Part shown: in pieces, positions 37,701-44,747 of the stretch
Layout: each line of letters begins with the position of its first letter
How positions within the stretch are numbered: position 1 is the stretch's first letter
From: Acidobacteria bacterium OLB17
GTDB lineage: Bacteria > Acidobacteriota > Blastocatellia > Pyrinomonadales > Pyrinomonadaceae
DNA: 44,747 nucleotides
Assembly (NCBI GenBank): GCA_001567505.1
Contig: LLEU01000052.1
Span: 1-44,747 of the forward strand
Reading direction: 5' to 3'
Notes under the pieces: generated by a model
Told to the model about the DNA's origin: nothing
What the model saw: only the letters and a program-made list of their open reading frames with translations
Database searches by the model: none
Position numbers and translations under genes: made by a program

Positions 37701-37835
37701 GGATGCGTCGGTGTTGATACGTGGGCTGCCGAGATGGTCGTTTGTCAGATAGCTCACTTTCGCGTCCTGTGCGGCCTCAACGATCGTCGAACACTCCGCC
37801 GCTAACTCACCTTCGCGACCCACTCTGTATCTTAA
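37700..37835 (-). pseudogene. Rhs core fragment
   Basis: On the minus strand the frame reads GELAAECSTIVEAAQDAKVS then YLTNDHLGSPRINTDA. YLTxDHLGSPRxxTDA is the hallmark near the end of the RHS-repeat-associated core domain, just before a variable toxin tip. Both sides are broken: IS3 DNA follows it and the 3' end of an unrelated secreted-protein gene overlaps its upstream side. It is a remnant, not a gene. Confidence 0.82.
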
Positions 37836-38274
37836 CAACAAGTCGTGTTTCAAGTTCGGATCCCTTGAACAGAATGTAGTACGCAAGTTTGATCGACTCC
37901 GCCTCAGCTGAACTCACGAAGTCGTCCGAGAACGGTTTTCTATCCACGCCGACGATCCAATTGTCGCTAAACTTCGAGATGTGAATATTCGGAAAATGCA
38001 GCTTGTACTTTCCGAATGAAAACACAATCGACAAATGTTGTTTGTCTTTCAGTTCGGCGGGAATACTAAACCCTTCCGAGTTTCTCTTTAGCTTTATGCG
38101 TCTTCCATCCAACAGAGCGAAAACATTGTAATTCGCCTTAACCTTTTGCCCGTCTACTTCGACTCCAATGACCTTTGTAGACTGGGCCAGGGATTTTGCT
38201 GCGCAAAGAAAGCCAATCGAGAGAAGCAGAATAGCTGCCGCCAAAATCGTAGAACGCTGAAAGAGAACTACCAT
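37807..38274 (-). CDS. Secreted protein of unknown function
   Basis: 155 residues. The start at 38274 has a strong GGAGGT 8 nt upstream, supporting a real gene. Signal peptide ILAAAILLLSIGFLCAAKSL precedes a beta-rich domain (VIGVEVDGQKVKANYNVFAL, LDGRRIKLKRNSEGFSIPAE, SIVFSFGKYKLHFPNIHISK). The last residues (KIQSGSRR) lie in the DNA of the Rhs core fragment, so the natural C-terminus may have been replaced. It could be a leftover immunity protein from an earlier cassette; that is a guess from position only. Confidence 0.6.
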   Translation of the reverse strand: MVVLFQRSTILAAAILLLSIGFLCAAKSLAQSTKVIGVEVDGQKVKANYNVFALLDGRRIKLKRNSEGFSIPAELKDKQHLSIVFSFGKYKLHFPNIHISKFSDNWIVGVDRKPFSDDFVSSAEAESIKLAYYILFKGSELETRLVVKIQSGSRR

Positions 38275-38811
38275 CTACAACTACCTCCGATGATCGTTTG
38301 ATGCATCGAACGGCGGATTCGTCGCGTCCGGTGGACAACGAATCGACCCTACAGATCTCGGAGTAGGCTCGGCCTGCGACAGTTCCTTCTGTTGCCCGCT
38401 GAAGCGGGCTTTGACATTATTAGGCCGGCCGACGGTCAGGCAAGCCTGACCGCCCTGCATTGTGGCAGAGCCGTGATCTCGGCGTCGAGTCCCAACTCCG
38501 TAGGAGCGACAGCACGTAGCCCCACGTGGAGCTAAGCGGAGCGTGGGGACCCATCACCAACACATCCTGGAGGCGGCTTTGGCGTTCCCGCAGGGCGGTC
38601 AGGCTTGCCTGACCGGACGCATCGACCCCATGGATCCTCGGAGCAGGCTCGGCCTGCGACAGTTCCTTCTGTTGCCCGCTGAAGCGGGCTTTGACCTTTT
38701 AGGCCCGGCCGACGGTCAGGCAAGCCTGACCGCACTGCATTATGGCAGAGCCGCGATCTCCTCAGAACGGAGCACGCAGACTTCATTCAACGTAGGACTC
38801 GGCGACGAACT
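38275..38811. repeat. REP-like composite repeats, two tandem arrangements
   Basis: Gene-free. A unit of about 121 bp at 38360-38480 recurs at 38640-38760 with only about 7 differences by eye. Each holds GCTCGGCCTGC, the hairpin CCCGCTGAAGCGGG and the palindrome GGTCAGGCAAGCCTGACC. A second block (38572-38668) matches the one at 36253-36344. A CCCCACG...CGTGGGG hairpin lies at about 38519-38548. The same palindromes recur in both orientations, as in REP/BIME clusters. Confidence 0.85.
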
Positions 38812-39912
38812 TTAGACTGCGGCGACGCGATTGTACACCGTATCGCGTTCAACGGCTTCAAACCCGGCGCGGTGGATGCGTTCGATGATCTCGTGCTTGG
38901 TCATCTTGACCTCGTTGTTCGATTCGACGGAGTAGGAGTGGGTGAGTTCGCCGCCGTCGGTGATGGTGCCGTCGAGGTCGTTTGCGCCGAAGTGGAGGGC
39001 GGTTTGGGCGGTGGCTTTGCCGAGCATGACCCAATAGGCCTTGATGTGGTCGAAGTTATCGAGCATCAGGCGAGAGACGGCGATGGTCTTTAGGTTGTCG
39101 ATGGCGTCGGGGCCGGGAAGTTGCGAGAGTGCGGTTCCGGGCGGGTAGAACGCGAGCGGGATGAAGCACTGGAAGCCACCGGTCTTGTCCTGCTGCTCGC
39201 GGAGACGCACGAGATGGTCGATGCGATCTTCGATCGATTCTATGTGGCCGTAGAGCATCGTGGCGTTGGTCTTTAGGCCGGCTTTGTGGACCTTGCCGGC
39301 GAGTTCCAGCCATCGGTCGCCGTCGCATTTGTGATCGCAGATGCGTGAACGAGTCGGTTCGGCAAAGATCTCCGCACCGCCGCCCGGACACGAATCCATA
39401 CCCGCAGCGTGAAGTTTTTCGATCACGTCCTCGTCGGACATTTTGTAGAATCGTGCGAAGAAATCGAGCTCGACCATCGTTAGTGCCTTGAGGTGCAGAG
39501 ACGGGAACTCGCGCTTTAGCGAAGAGAAAAGATCGGTGTAATACTCAAAGGGAAGTTTCGAGTTCAGCCCGCCGACGATGTGCAGCTCGGTCGCGCCTTC
39601 GGCGACCGCGGCACGCGCGATCTCGACGCCCTCTTCGATCGAATGCGTATAGGCGCCTTCCTGGCGCGCCCGTTTGTAAAAGCCGCAGAACTTGCAATCC
39701 GCGACGCAGATGTTCGTGTGGTTAAAGTGGCGGTTGACGTTGTAATACGTCGTCAGGCCGTGCTTGCGTCGGCGGACGGTGTCGGCCAGCTTGCCGAGAG
39801 CGTTCAGGTCGGACGTGTTGTAGAGAGCAACGCCCTCATCGAACGAAAGCCGCTCGCCATCCTCGACCTTGAACCCGATCTCCTGAATATTCCTGTCGAA
39901 TGAGAACTGCAT
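38812..39912 (-). CDS. mqnE: Aminodeoxyfutalosine synthase (radical SAM)
   Basis: Second enzyme of the futalosine route to menaquinone: joins SAM's 5'-deoxyadenosyl radical to 3-(1-carboxyvinyl)oxybenzoate. 366 residues with the radical-SAM motif [13 protein letters not shown] (CxxxCxxC), the MqnE/MqnC-like [37 protein letters not shown] and the C-terminal [19 protein letters not shown]. The ATG at 39912 has TAAGGA just upstream. Its first 13 codons are duplicated at 40541-40579, separated by a deaminase-like gene. A UbiA-type prenyltransferase 2.2 kb away fits the same pathway. Confidence 0.95.
   Translation of the reverse strand: MQFSFDRNIQEIGFKVEDGERLSFDEGVALYNTSDLNALGKLADTVRRRKHGLTTYYNVNRHFNHTNICVADCKFCGFYKRARQEGAYTHSIEEGVEIARAAVAEGATELHIVGGLNSKLPFEYYTDLFSSLKREFPSLHLKALTMVELDFFARFYKMSDEDVIEKLHAAGMDSCPGGGAEIFAEPTRSRICDHKCDGDRWLELAGKVHKAGLKTNATMLYGHIESIEDRIDHLVRLREQQDKTGGFQCFIPLAFYPPGTALSQLPGPDAIDNLKTIAVSRLMLDNFDHIKAYWVMLGKATAQTALHFGANDLDGTITDGGELTHSYSVESNNEVKMTKHEIIERIHRAGFEAVERDTVYNRVAAV
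39874..39912 (-). repeat. Direct repeat R1: 5' end of intact mqnE
   Basis: 39 nt covering codons 1-13 of mqnE ([13 protein letters not shown]). It matches R2 at 40541-40579 at 37 of 39 positions. The differences are AGG/CGG (both Arg) and ATC/GTC (Ile/Val), changes of the kind expected between homologous genes. Homology stops abruptly at the ATG and after codon 13. Confidence 0.9.
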
Positions 39913-40040
39913 AATTCCTTATGCAAATTCTACCAAAACCGACAAACGCTAACCATGCAGGCATAACATACCTGCGTGCTTTGTTCTTTCCGTTGTCCGG
40001 ACGGGATCGGCCATCGATGCGCCAATTCTCTATTAAAGCG
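39913..40040. other. mqnE upstream region
   Basis: 128 bp between the deaminase-like gene and mqnE. It contains an inverted repeat GCAGG...CCTGC (39956-39973), a possible weak terminator for the upstream gene. On the minus strand TAGAAT lies about 20 nt before the mqnE start and could be a -10 box. No gene is seen. Confidence 0.5.
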
Positions 40041-40526
40041 TTATAAACCGTAGGCGGTTCGGAGGATCTCGCCGGCCCTTTTCAGCTGTTCGCCGTCGTT
40101 TCCGCGCCATGATGTGCTGTCGTAATAGTAATACCAGGGCACGCCCGGAAAGTATCTCCGCAGCATTGGGGCGCACATCGCAAAGCAAGGCACGCGCTCG
40201 CTGAAGATCTGCAAAACCTTAAGATCGGGCCGAACGCGGAACCATTCGGCTGCGAGCCCTTCCGAATGCAGGCCTACCTCGGCGTCGGGCGTTGCCGCAG
40301 GGCCGAATCGGCGGGCGAGTTCGGCGATCGTGATATTCGGATTTACCTGGATCGCCTCGACACCTCGGCGATCGCGATACAGCCACGCGGTAACATTGAT
40401 CGCCCCGAGGGCTTTCGGCGTCGTAAGCGGCGGTGCAGCGGACAGGCGATATCGGAGCGCCGCCTCCGGCAGGCGTGGGTCGCATCTTGGACTATCAATG
40501 GGCTTTGCGTTCGGTGTCCGCGGCAT
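40041..40526 (-). CDS. Stand-alone deaminase-fold protein, polymorphic-toxin-like
   Basis: 161 residues. A basic, Pro-rich N-terminus (1-45) precedes INVTAWLYRDRRGVEAIQVN. The C-terminal half carries the zinc-deaminase signature: GLHSEGLAAEWF (HSE, metal His and catalytic Glu) and FSERVPCFAMCAPMLRRYF (PCxxC). The SERxPCxxC spacing recalls nucleic-acid deaminase toxin tips such as the Pput_2613-like group, by memory only. There is no signal peptide and no Rhs or secretion domain. The ATG at 40526 follows GGAGGT and a 14-codon MqnE-like minigene, and the gene lies between two copies of the mqnE 5' end. Activity and target are unknown. Confidence 0.68.
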   Translation of the reverse strand: MPRTPNAKPIDSPRCDPRLPEAALRYRLSAAPPLTTPKALGAINVTAWLYRDRRGVEAIQVNPNITIAELARRFGPAATPDAEVGLHSEGLAAEWFRVRPDLKVLQIFSERVPCFAMCAPMLRRYFPGVPWYYYYDSTSWRGNDGEQLKRAGEILRTAYGL

Positions 40527-40534
40527 ATGACCTC

Positions 40535-40579
40535 CTATCGCCCGACCTCCTGAATATTCCGGTCGAATGAGAACTGCAT
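40535..40579 (-). other. 14-codon mqnE-derived leader minigene
   Basis: Starting at the R2 ATG (40579) the frame reads [14 protein letters not shown] and stops at TAG (40535-40537), whose last bases run into GGAGGT of the next gene; its stop is 8 nt before the deaminase ATG. This arrangement would couple translation of the minigene to the deaminase. A TATAAT lies 11 nt before the minigene ATG. Whether it is translated is inference. Confidence 0.55.
40541..40579 (-). repeat. Direct repeat R2: displaced mqnE 5' end
   Basis: Same orientation as R1 (39874-39912), 667 bp apart, 37 of 39 identical. It flanks the upstream side of the deaminase-like gene. It looks like a 5' mqnE end left behind, or brought in, when the cassette entered. 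Confidence 0.9.
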
Positions 40580-40602
40580 TGACAAATTATATCAAAGAAA
40601 CA

Positions 40603-41208
40603 TTATGCCTGACCCGGACGAAGGTGTTCAGGAAAACAAATAAAGCCGTTTCTCTCCGCCAACTCACCGTAACGGGACCAAACCTGTCGAGCTATGATCT
40701 TTGCGCTCTGTCTTTCCTGCAGGAGTTCGAAAAGCAGGAGTTCGAAGGCGGCAGATTCAACCCAGTTAACATCCTTTGTAAACCCCGAAACCATCTTTGC
40801 TCCGGTTCTACTGGCAAACCGTTCTGCAGCGGCATAGGATCTTAAGGTGCTGCACGAACCAAAATGCACAAACCAGTTCATGAAACGGTTTTCCATTAGA
40901 TCGGCAAGTTCATCCAGACTAATGTTCTTACCGTTGTGCAAACAAATATTCCCCGGGATACCATGCATTGCGAGGTATAGAATGCCTGGTTTTCGTTTGC
41001 CCAGCAGTCTCAGATTGTACTCAAGTTCCGGTCCCGTGTTGCACGATAGATGCCGAAAAGTAGTGCCTAGGGCTTTTGACGAGATCTCAAGGATTGGAAC
41101 AACATTTAGTCGGTTTTCTATCTTGCTGTCCCAGAACGTTTCAAGACACGATATCGTGCGTGAAAGCCGTTTCGTTCTCGGAAGGTCTGAGGTATATTTG
41201 GAGGACAT
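40603..41208 (-). CDS. DUF6642-like, putative caspase/CHAT-like cysteine peptidase-fold protein
   Basis: 201 residues, soluble. The pattern CLETFWDSKI...VVPILE, ELEYNLRLLG, GILYLAMHGIPGNICL, SLDELADLM, FVHFGSCSTLR, RTGAKMVSGFTKDVNWVESA, AFELLLFELLQ matches the DUF6642 family as I remember it. His in LAMHGIPG and Cys in FGSCSTL are placed like the His-Cys dyad of caspase-like folds; proteolytic activity is inference. Base composition is lower in GC than the core genes nearby. It ends 23 nt before the R2 minigene and may share a transcript with the deaminase. It is divergent from DUF72 with only 50 bp between them. Confidence 0.7.
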   Translation of the reverse strand: MSSKYTSDLPRTKRLSRTISCLETFWDSKIENRLNVVPILEISSKALGTTFRHLSCNTGPELEYNLRLLGKRKPGILYLAMHGIPGNICLHNGKNISLDELADLMENRFMNWFVHFGSCSTLRSYAAAERFASRTGAKMVSGFTKDVNWVESAAFELLLFELLQERQSAKIIARQVWSRYGELAERNGFICFPEHLRPGQA

Positions 41209-41258
41209 ACGCTGATCGGAACTTTAACTAAGAGATTGTATTACTGGGTGGCAAACTT

Positions 41259-42146
41259 ATGAAATTCGGCCAGGTTTCGAATCCTGAAGAGGTTGACTTT
41301 ACGATCCCGGCGGATCATCCGGCGACGAAGGGTGTTTTTGCCTCCGAAACGGCGAAAGAGATGGAAGTTTGGGTCGGCTGTGCGAAGTGGAACAGCAAGG
41401 ACCTTAAGGGTTTTTATCCGAAGGGCGTCAAGGCAAAGGACGAGCTGCGCTATTATTCGACACAGTTCAACTGCATCGAGCTTAATGCGACGTTCTACAA
41501 GCGGTATTGGGAGAACACCTATACGAATTGGCGTGAGGGCGTCGAGGACCATTTCAAATTCTTCCCGAAATTCAATCAGGGCGTGACGCATTATTCGCGT
41601 TTGAAGGATGTCGAAGAGCGGTGTGAGCAATTCGCCGAGAATATCGTCTTTCTAAAAGAAAAGCTTGGCGTGCCGCTCCTCCAGATGCATGACAATTTCG
41701 GCGCGAAGGATTTCGATCGCGTCGAGAATTTCGCGGAGAACGTATGGACGTTCGACATTCCGATCGCGATGGAGTTCCGCCGCAGCGAATGGCACACCGA
41801 CCCTGATATTTCGGAGCGGCTCTATGCGTTAATGGAGAAACATGCGATAACGAACGTGCTAGTCGATACGGCCGGCCGCCGCGACCTGATGCATATGCGG
41901 ATGACGACGCCGACACCTTTTATCCGCTGGGTCGGGGCGAATCATCCGTCCGACTACTCGCGGCTTGATGACTGGGTCACGCGGCTCGCGAAATGGAAAA
42001 AGCAGGGAATGAGAAAGCTGTATTTTTTTGTGCACCAGAACGTCGAGCAGGAATCGCCTCTGCTTTCTGCATACTTCATCGAGAAGCTTAACAAGAAGCT
42101 CGGCACGGACCTCCACATTCCGCTCACGCTTAAAACGCTTTCGTAA
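41259..42146 (+). CDS. DUF72 (YecE-like) TIM-barrel protein
   Basis: 295 residues with the DUF72 hallmarks: WVGCAKWNSKDLKGFYPKGV, YYSTQFNCIELNATFYKRYW, FKFFPKFNQGVTHYSRLKDV, LLQMHDNFGAKDFDRVENFA, IAMEFRRSEWH and FIRWVGANHPSDYSRLDDWV. The family is a widespread TIM barrel of unknown biochemical role. This version has an N-terminal stretch of about 35 residues (MKFGQVSNPEEVDFTIPADH) before the usual start, as in some Bacteroidota and Acidobacteriota forms I recall. Monocistronic; the next gene is convergent 9 bp away. Confidence 0.93.
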   Translation: MKFGQVSNPEEVDFTIPADHPATKGVFASETAKEMEVWVGCAKWNSKDLKGFYPKGVKAKDELRYYSTQFNCIELNATFYKRYWENTYTNWREGVEDHFKFFPKFNQGVTHYSRLKDVEERCEQFAENIVFLKEKLGVPLLQMHDNFGAKDFDRVENFAENVWTFDIPIAMEFRRSEWHTDPDISERLYALMEKHAITNVLVDTAGRRDLMHMRMTTPTPFIRWVGANHPSDYSRLDDWVTRLAKWKKQGMRKLYFFVHQNVEQESPLLSAYFIEKLNKKLGTDLHIPLTLKTLS

Positions 42147-42155
42147 ACAGGCCGC

Positions 42156-43022
42156 CTAACCCAAGAACACCGCGCCGCCGAACGTCGCGAGCAGGATCAC
42201 GCTTACGAAGGCGTTCGTAGTGAAGAATGCGGCATTCATTCGCGAAAGGTCGTTCGGTTTGACGAGGGTGTGCTGGTAAAAAAGGAGTGCACCGACAGCG
42301 ATGACACCGACGAGCGAGAGCCAGCTTAGTCCGGTGACGATCCAAAGGAAGATCAGGACGATGAAGCCCTGGAAATGAAAGATCCTGGCCATCCAGAGTG
42401 CTCGTGCGATGCCGAGGCGTGCCGGTACGGAATATAGTCCCGCCTTTCGGTCGAAATCTATATCCTGGCAAGCGTAGAGCACATCAAAGCCCGCCGTCCA
42501 CACAAGCACAAAGAGCGAGAGCAAGATCGGCACTTCGTCAAAGAGACTGCCGCGCACGGCGATCCACGCCGCCGAAGGCGAGATCGCAAGGGCTGCTCCG
42601 AGGATGAAATGCGAGAGAGCGGTGAAGCGTTTCGCGTAACTGTAACCGAGCACAAAAAGGAGAGCGACAGGCGAGAGAGCGAAGGTCAGCCAATTCAGCG
42701 AATATGCGGCAAGCAGAAAGACCGCTATCGAGACGTAAAGAAAGCCCCAAGCAAACCCGACGCTCAGCTTGCCGCTTGGAAGCTCGCGATTCGCCGTCCG
42801 CGGATTCTTCGCGTCGATGTCGCGATCGGCGATCCGGTTGAACGTCATCGCGGCCGAACGAGCGCCGACCATTGCGACCGTGATCCAGATGATCTGTTTT
42901 ACTGTCGGGATGCCGCCCGCCGCCAAGATCGCACCCAAAAATGCAAATGGAAGGGCAAAAAGGGTATGCTCGAACTTGATCATTTCGAGCGTTGTGGTAA
43001 ATCGCCGCCAGGTCGTGGTCAT
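42156..43022 (-). CDS. UbiA-family prenyltransferase, probably MqnP of the futalosine pathway
   Basis: 288 residues with about eight membrane helices. First Asp-rich motif [20 protein letters not shown] and second [19 protein letters not shown], both typical of the UbiA branch often labelled 4-hydroxybenzoate prenyltransferase; N-terminal [20 protein letters not shown] also fits. In bacteria that make menaquinone by the futalosine route this branch is MqnP, acting on 1,4-dihydroxy-6-naphthoate. With mqnE 2.2 kb away and no ubiquinone genes in sight, MqnP is the better reading than UbiA; the exact substrate is inferred. Confidence 0.85.
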   Translation of the reverse strand: MTTTWRRFTTTLEMIKFEHTLFALPFAFLGAILAAGGIPTVKQIIWITVAMVGARSAAMTFNRIADRDIDAKNPRTANRELPSGKLSVGFAWGFLYVSIAVFLLAAYSLNWLTFALSPVALLFVLGYSYAKRFTALSHFILGAALAISPSAAWIAVRGSLFDEVPILLSLFVLVWTAGFDVLYACQDIDFDRKAGLYSVPARLGIARALWMARIFHFQGFIVLIFLWIVTGLSWLSLVGVIAVGALLFYQHTLVKPNDLSRMNAAFFTTNAFVSVILLATFGGAVFLG

Positions 43023-43108
43023 TGCTAAAAAAGCTAAATTTTAACACCTAACCTTACGCAAGTCGCCTCGCCCGGGAACCCTGTTACGACGTCGAGAGAC
43101 TTTCAACG

Positions 43109-43642
43109 ATGCCAAGCGGCCGCACACATGACCTGTTATCGCTCCTTTTTGCCGTTCCCGCGGCTGCGGCGACGTATGCATTTACGCTCAGTTGGCCGCA
43201 AGCTGCGATATTCACAGCCGCATTCATTTTCGGCAGCTTGATGTTCGGGCCCGACCTTGACACTCGCTCGAAACAGTACGCACGTTGGGGTGTCTTCCGC
43301 ATTTTGTGGTTCCCGTATCGAGCATTCTTCAAGCATCGCTCGCGGTTCTCGCACGGGCTTGTCCTCGGCACGGCGATCCGCGTGGTCTATTTTATGGGCG
43401 TGTGTTCGCTGCTCCTGATCGCAGGTTCTTGGGCGTATGCGGCCGCGGCCGGCGGCAAGATGATCTCGACGGCGGAGTTCGCCGCTCTTTGGCGCCGCAT
43501 TGGCGAGACGGCCCGCGAATATGCCGGGAACGCGGTGCTGCTGAAGCTTTTTCTTGGGATGTGGCTCGGTGCTGCGGTCCACACGCTAACCGATCTTGCC
43601 GGAACGTACGTCAAGTCGGGCCGACGTTCGAAGCTTTTCTAA
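43109..43642 (+). CDS. DUF2227 metal-binding membrane protein
   Basis: 177 residues. Opens MPSGRTHDLLSLLFAVPAAA, then AAIFTAAFIFGSLMFGPDLD, TRSKQYARWGVFRILWFPYR, KHRSRFSHGLVLGTAIRV and, near the end, LGAAVHTLTDLAG. The spaced His/Asp residues (THD, GPDLD, HRSRFSH, HTLTD) are those of the DUF2227/YmdB-neighbour metal-dependent membrane hydrolase-like family. Four hydrophobic segments place it in the membrane. Function is unknown. Its stop overlaps the convergent gene's stop region at 43639-43642. Confidence 0.85.
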   Translation: MPSGRTHDLLSLLFAVPAAAATYAFTLSWPQAAIFTAAFIFGSLMFGPDLDTRSKQYARWGVFRILWFPYRAFFKHRSRFSHGLVLGTAIRVVYFMGVCSLLLIAGSWAYAAAAGGKMISTAEFAALWRRIGETAREYAGNAVLLKLFLGMWLGAAVHTLTDLAGTYVKSGRRSKLF

Positions 43643-44747
43643 CCTTTGCCGCCGGTTCGTGCCGCGACGAGCCGTGTTGCGTGTTTGCGGACGGCCTCGG
43701 GAACATTCCGGTCCTTCTGCAGGCCCTGAAGGTCGCGAAGCTGCAGGCGGTTCATAATTGACATCGTATTCCCGAGCGGCGTACGCGGATTCCGTGCAAG
43801 GCTTAGCTGGATCAAATAGCTGCGTCCCCATTTCTTGTTCATCGAGATCTGACGAAGGACCTCTTCGGGCACGGTGCGCATTGCGGCGATCTTCTCGACT
43901 TCCTGTTCCGTGATCTTCGGATTGTTGATGACGGCCGAAGCGACGAGCTTGTTCGGGTCGCGGATCAGGATGTTGCGTGCCTCGCGGTCGCCCTTCATAC
44001 CGAGCTTGACGCGATCCTTCACGCCCATTCGCATAATGCGGTTAAGGATCGAGATCCGTTCGTTCGTCGCCTCGTCCTCGGATGTAAGTTCGCCGAGGAT
44101 CTTCTGCATTACGGCCTGGCGAGTTTCTTCGCTCTCCTCGTAGATCTCTTCGATGTATTCGAGACTCAGCCAGGAATCGTCGGTCTCTTTGTCGAGAACC
44201 TCGATATGTTTTGCGATCAGAAGGGCATCTTCTTCCGAGATCTCGTTCTCTTCGAGGTCTTCGGCGAACTCGGCCTGCTCAAGGAATTCTGCCGCAGCTT
44301 CATTGCCCTGAGCTCGAAGCTCACTAACGATCTGCGCCGCACCGCGTTCCTTCTCGAAGAATTCGCGTTTTGTTTCCGCGGCCCGGCGTTCGGCCTCGGC
44401 CGAGCGGTTCGGGTTCGAGAGGATCGCCTCGATGATCGGCGAATGGCGGATCAGCAGCTGCTGGTTCAGGGCAATGCGTTCGAGCAGGCCGCTGTCGGCG
44501 GTCGAACCCGCGAGCGTTTCGAGCGATTCGACCGGGGTTGCGGAGTTCGCAAAGGACGGCTTCGTAGATCTCGACGGGCATACCCGACGAACGTGCAAAA
44601 TGCGAGAGAAACGGTCGGCGCCGCTTTCTCGGAACGCAGCGTGACCTCTAAAGACTCAATGTTCTGCGTCGAAAGCGTTTCGCGGGCATTGGCCGCGAGC
44701 TCGCCGTCCTCGCTGTTCGCGAGCCCGACCACGAAGTTCGAGCCAGG
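43639..44747 (-). CDS. Conserved helical-repeat protein of unknown function (5' end beyond window; two frameshifts)
   Basis: The C-terminal 250 residues are a clear conserved protein: an acidic middle (LEENEISEEDALLIAKHIEV, EEIYEESEETRQAV), then HEAT/leucine-rich-variant-like repeats (RVKLGMKGDREARNILIRDP, NKLVASAVINNPKITEQEVE, TVPEEVLRQISMNKKWG, VPEAVRKHATRLVAARTGG). Similar proteins occur in Acidobacteriota and delta-proteobacteria, from memory. Near the 5' side the frame changes twice: removing one A from each of 44597-44600 and 44551-44553 gives EKAAPTVSLAFARSSG, MPVEIYEAVLANSATPVESL and ETLAGSTADSGLLERIALNQ continuously. The gene enters from the right edge of the window. Confidence 0.78.

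Noticed and set aside
38360..38760. Direct repeats considered as a CRISPR array
   Set aside because: Only two long units of about 121 bp with internal palindromes, no regular short repeat-spacer pattern and no cas genes.
40567..40845. Plus-strand frames opposite DUF6642 and the deaminase
   Set aside because: They mirror better-supported minus-strand genes and lack start signals.

Overview
The window is bacterial chromosomal DNA of moderately high GC, most like an Acidobacteriota genome of the Blastocatellia type. This is an inference from gene content: futalosine-pathway menaquinone genes (mqnE, a UbiA/MqnP-like prenyltransferase), System II cytochrome c maturation (ResB/CcsA), zinc-ribbon/YIP1 and zinc-ribbon/FHA proteins, many secreted peptidases, and a cyclic di-AMP riboswitch. 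No rRNA or taxonomic marker is present to settle it.

Layout. 1-5.4 kb (minus): ribD (cut by the left edge), ftsY, a GYF-like/zinc-finger/YIP1 membrane protein and an HD-GYP sensor. 5.6-11.3 kb: secreted hydrolases (S9 and M28 peptidases, a PDZ-S41 protease). 11.4-14.4 kb (plus): two oligopeptide ABC ATPases and a YIP1 protein. 14.4-19.5 kb (minus): a MacAB-like exporter (adaptor, ATPase, two permeases). 19.6-24.5 kb (plus): a phospho-signalling operon (zinc-ribbon FHA protein, Ser/Thr kinase with FHA, RDD membrane protein, FHA-GAF-PP2C phosphatase). 24.6-24.8 kb (minus): a clear cyclic di-AMP riboswitch with no recognisable gene below it. 24.9-30.3 kb: respiratory biogenesis (DUF420, cox subunit III and heme O synthase on minus; resB and ccsA on plus). 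30.3-35.6 kb: a periplasmic protein translationally coupled to a CtpA-like S41 protease, ruvX, and a penicillin-acylase-family hydrolase.

36.0-41.2 kb is accessory. It begins right after a tRNA-Arg and holds REP-like palindrome clusters, two IS3-family fragments, and a broken Rhs polymorphic-toxin locus (core fragment, HExxH-like toxin tip, secreted immunity-like protein). Beyond mqnE lie a stand-alone deaminase-fold gene bounded by two copies of the mqnE 5' end and a DUF6642 (caspase-like) gene. 41.2-44.7 kb returns to ordinary genes (DUF72, UbiA/MqnP-like, DUF2227, and a conserved helical-repeat protein cut by the right edge).

The strongest leads are (1) the deaminase cassette that separates a duplicated mqnE 5' end and is preceded by a 14-codon MqnE leader peptide, (2) the orphan cyclic di-AMP riboswitch, and (3) the Rhs/IS scrap-yard with a toxin-immunity pair. 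A caution applies throughout: at least eight otherwise intact genes are broken by one-base gains or losses, mostly at short homopolymers, which looks more like sequencing or assembly error than decay.
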